A DNA stretch of 5,941 nt from UBA5336 sp039815055. GTDB lineage: Bacteria; Pseudomonadota; Alphaproteobacteria; Caulobacterales; Hyphomonadaceae. Positions within the stretch are counted from its first letter, which is position 1. Each line of letters starts with the position of its first letter. Below, piece after piece: positions 4,967-5,941 of this stretch. The notes beneath the pieces were generated by a model that was given only the letters and a program-made list of their open reading frames with translations, did not search any database and was not told the origin of the DNA. Both the position numbers and the translations under genes were made by a program. The stretch lies in assembly GCA_039815055.1 (NCBI GenBank), contig JBCCAA010000103.1:1-5941 (forward strand). The letters run 5' to 3'.

Positions 4967-5941
4967 ATGTCGCGCGACATTCTCACAGAGATCATCTACG
5001 CCCATCGTTGCCGCTCAACCCACCATTACATTGTGGTTGATGCGCTCGCCCATCTGACGGGACCAGACGCTGACACCTGGAGGGACCTGTTCCTGGTGGA
5101 GCACGCCTCGTTGCTGCGCGGCGCCAAAGCCCCAGACGCAGAGTTCAAGGACTTCAAGAACCACGTGCTTCATGTTGGCGGTGACAAGGAATGGGGCGGC
5201 GCACGCGGGGCCGCAACCGAATGGTATGATCGCGCTGTCGATGCGCTGAAGGCCAGGAAGTGGGTTGCCGGTGCCTATGCACTTGGCGTTCTGAGCCATT
5301 ACTATGCCGATCCGCTCCAACCGTTCCACACCGGCCAGACCGAAGAGGAGGGCATCCTTCACGGCGCGCTGGAATGGAGCTTGTTCAAGTCCCGCCCGGT
5401 GTTGAAACAGCGGATGGAGTCGCGTCCTGCTGCCACAGTTCATGCTGGAACAGACTCTGGTTTTGTGTCCGACATGGTGCGGGCCGGAGCTGGTGCCTCT
5501 TTCCCGCACTACCAGACCTTCATCGACCACTATGACATTCACGCAGGCAAAAAACGACCGGAAGATGGGCCTGACGATGTGCTTTTGGATGCCGCTGCCG
5601 ATTTGCTCAACCATGCCATACGCGGCGTAGCGCTGTTGATGAGCCGCGCCATCGAAGACGCTGGTGTAAAGCCGAAGACCGTCAGCACAAGCTTGCCCAC
5701 GTTTATGGCTCGCCTTGATATTCCTGTACGCAAGATGCTGAAAAAGATCGACGATGCTGGCGCGCGCCGAGAGATTGAGGCCGCCTACAAAGAATTTGAA
5801 GCAACGGGGAAAGTGATCAAAGCGCTGTCTGATGATGATGCTGAAATCCGCGCTCTCCACGCCAAACAAGTTGCTGGCCGAGACTTGAAAGATCTGGATG
5901 CTCAAGCCCCGCAACCCACTGGCAGGAAATTCGAAGGTCGC
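4967..5941 (+). CDS. Zinc-dependent phospholipase C-like protein, no signal peptide (3' end outside window)
   Basis: The frame is open for 325 codons to the window edge. The pattern matches the metal site of zinc phospholipases C. By hand alignment to Clostridium alpha-toxin ligands: STHHYIVVDALAHL (17-30) resembles GTHAMIV, giving His19 for His11; APD with Asp57 and His69 (12 apart, as Asp56/His68); HYYADPLQPFH with His111, Asp115 and His121 (same spacing as 126/130/136); HGALE with His132 and Glu136 for His148/Glu152. The related S1/P1 nucleases end in Asp instead, so the phospholipase branch fits better. Known secreted members use the freed N-terminal Trp as a ligand. Here the N-terminus is charged, and the frame closes upstream at 4910-4912 with no room for a signal peptide, so a cytosolic location is inferred. 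Helical, charged sequence from about residue 245 onward is extra to the catalytic domain. It is divergent from the oxidoreductase gene. Substrate is unproven; it may not be a phospholipase. Confidence 0.78.
   Translation, partial: MSRDILTEIIYAHRCRSTHHYIVVDALAHLTGPDADTWRDLFLVEHASLLRGAKAPDAEFKDFKNHVLHVGGDKEWGGARGAATEWYDRAVDALKARKWVAGAYALGVLSHYYADPLQPFHTGQTEEEGILHGALEWSLFKSRPVLKQRMESRPAATVHAGTDSGFVSDMVRAGAGASFPHYQTFIDHYDIHAGKKRPEDGPDDVLLDAAADLLNHAIRGVALLMSRAIEDAGVKPKTVSTSLPTFMARLDIPVRKMLKKIDDAGARREIEAAYKEFEATGKVIKALSDDDAEIRALHAKQVAGRDLKDLDAQAPQPTGRKFEGR

Noticed and set aside
5015..5914. A 299-codon open frame on the minus strand opposite the phospholipase-like gene
   Set aside because: The plus strand carries the complete ordered set of zinc ligands and a ribosome binding site. 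The minus-strand product shows no family motif, so it is a shadow frame.
1..5941. Defence system, phage or mobile element signature
   Set aside because: No integrase, transposase, toxin-antitoxin pair, CRISPR repeats, tRNA or terminal repeats were seen, and all six genes fit chromosomal metabolic, transport or enzyme families.

Overview
The window is moderately GC-rich, densely packed bacterial DNA. The protein sequences look proteobacterial, most likely from an alphaproteobacterium. That is inferred from the overall style of the carboxyltransferase, the flavin oxidoreductase and the acetyl-CoA synthetase tail, and no marker gene is present to confirm it. There are six protein genes, no RNA genes, no CRISPR array, no insertion sequence and no large repeats. 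Four genes are complete. The first (plus strand, entering from the left) and possibly the last (plus strand, still open at the right edge) are cut by the window.

Layout from left to right: (1) the last 49 codons of an acetyl-CoA synthetase on the plus strand; (2) a minus-strand pair, transcribed right to left, made of an acyl-CoA carboxylase carboxyltransferase (515 aa) followed 16 bases later by a stand-alone biotinyl (biotin carboxyl carrier) domain protein of 75 aa; (3) a 191-base divergent intergenic region holding a perfect 10-bp palindrome; (4) a plus-strand MATE-family multidrug efflux transporter (469 aa); (5) a minus-strand Old Yellow Enzyme-type NAD(P)H:flavin oxidoreductase (433 aa) whose stop codon overlaps that of the MATE gene; (6) an 89-base divergent intergenic region holding nested inverted repeats; (7) a plus-strand gene with a complete set of zinc phospholipase C-type metal ligands but no signal peptide, open at the right edge after 325 codons.

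The carboxyltransferase and biotinyl protein should work together as two parts of a biotin-dependent acyl-CoA carboxylase. The third part, biotin carboxylase, is not encoded beside them, so it must come from elsewhere in the genome. The neighbouring acetyl-CoA synthetase also handles acyl-CoA but is convergent and not in the same operon. The MATE transporter, the flavin oxidoreductase and the phospholipase-like protein have no obvious common pathway. Their strands alternate, so each pair shares either a promoter region or a terminator region and none forms an operon.

Most of the window is ordinary metabolism and transport. The points most worth a second look are the apparently cytosolic zinc phospholipase C-fold protein with an extra C-terminal region, the carboxylase module lacking a neighbouring biotin carboxylase, and the dyad symmetries in the two divergent promoter regions.
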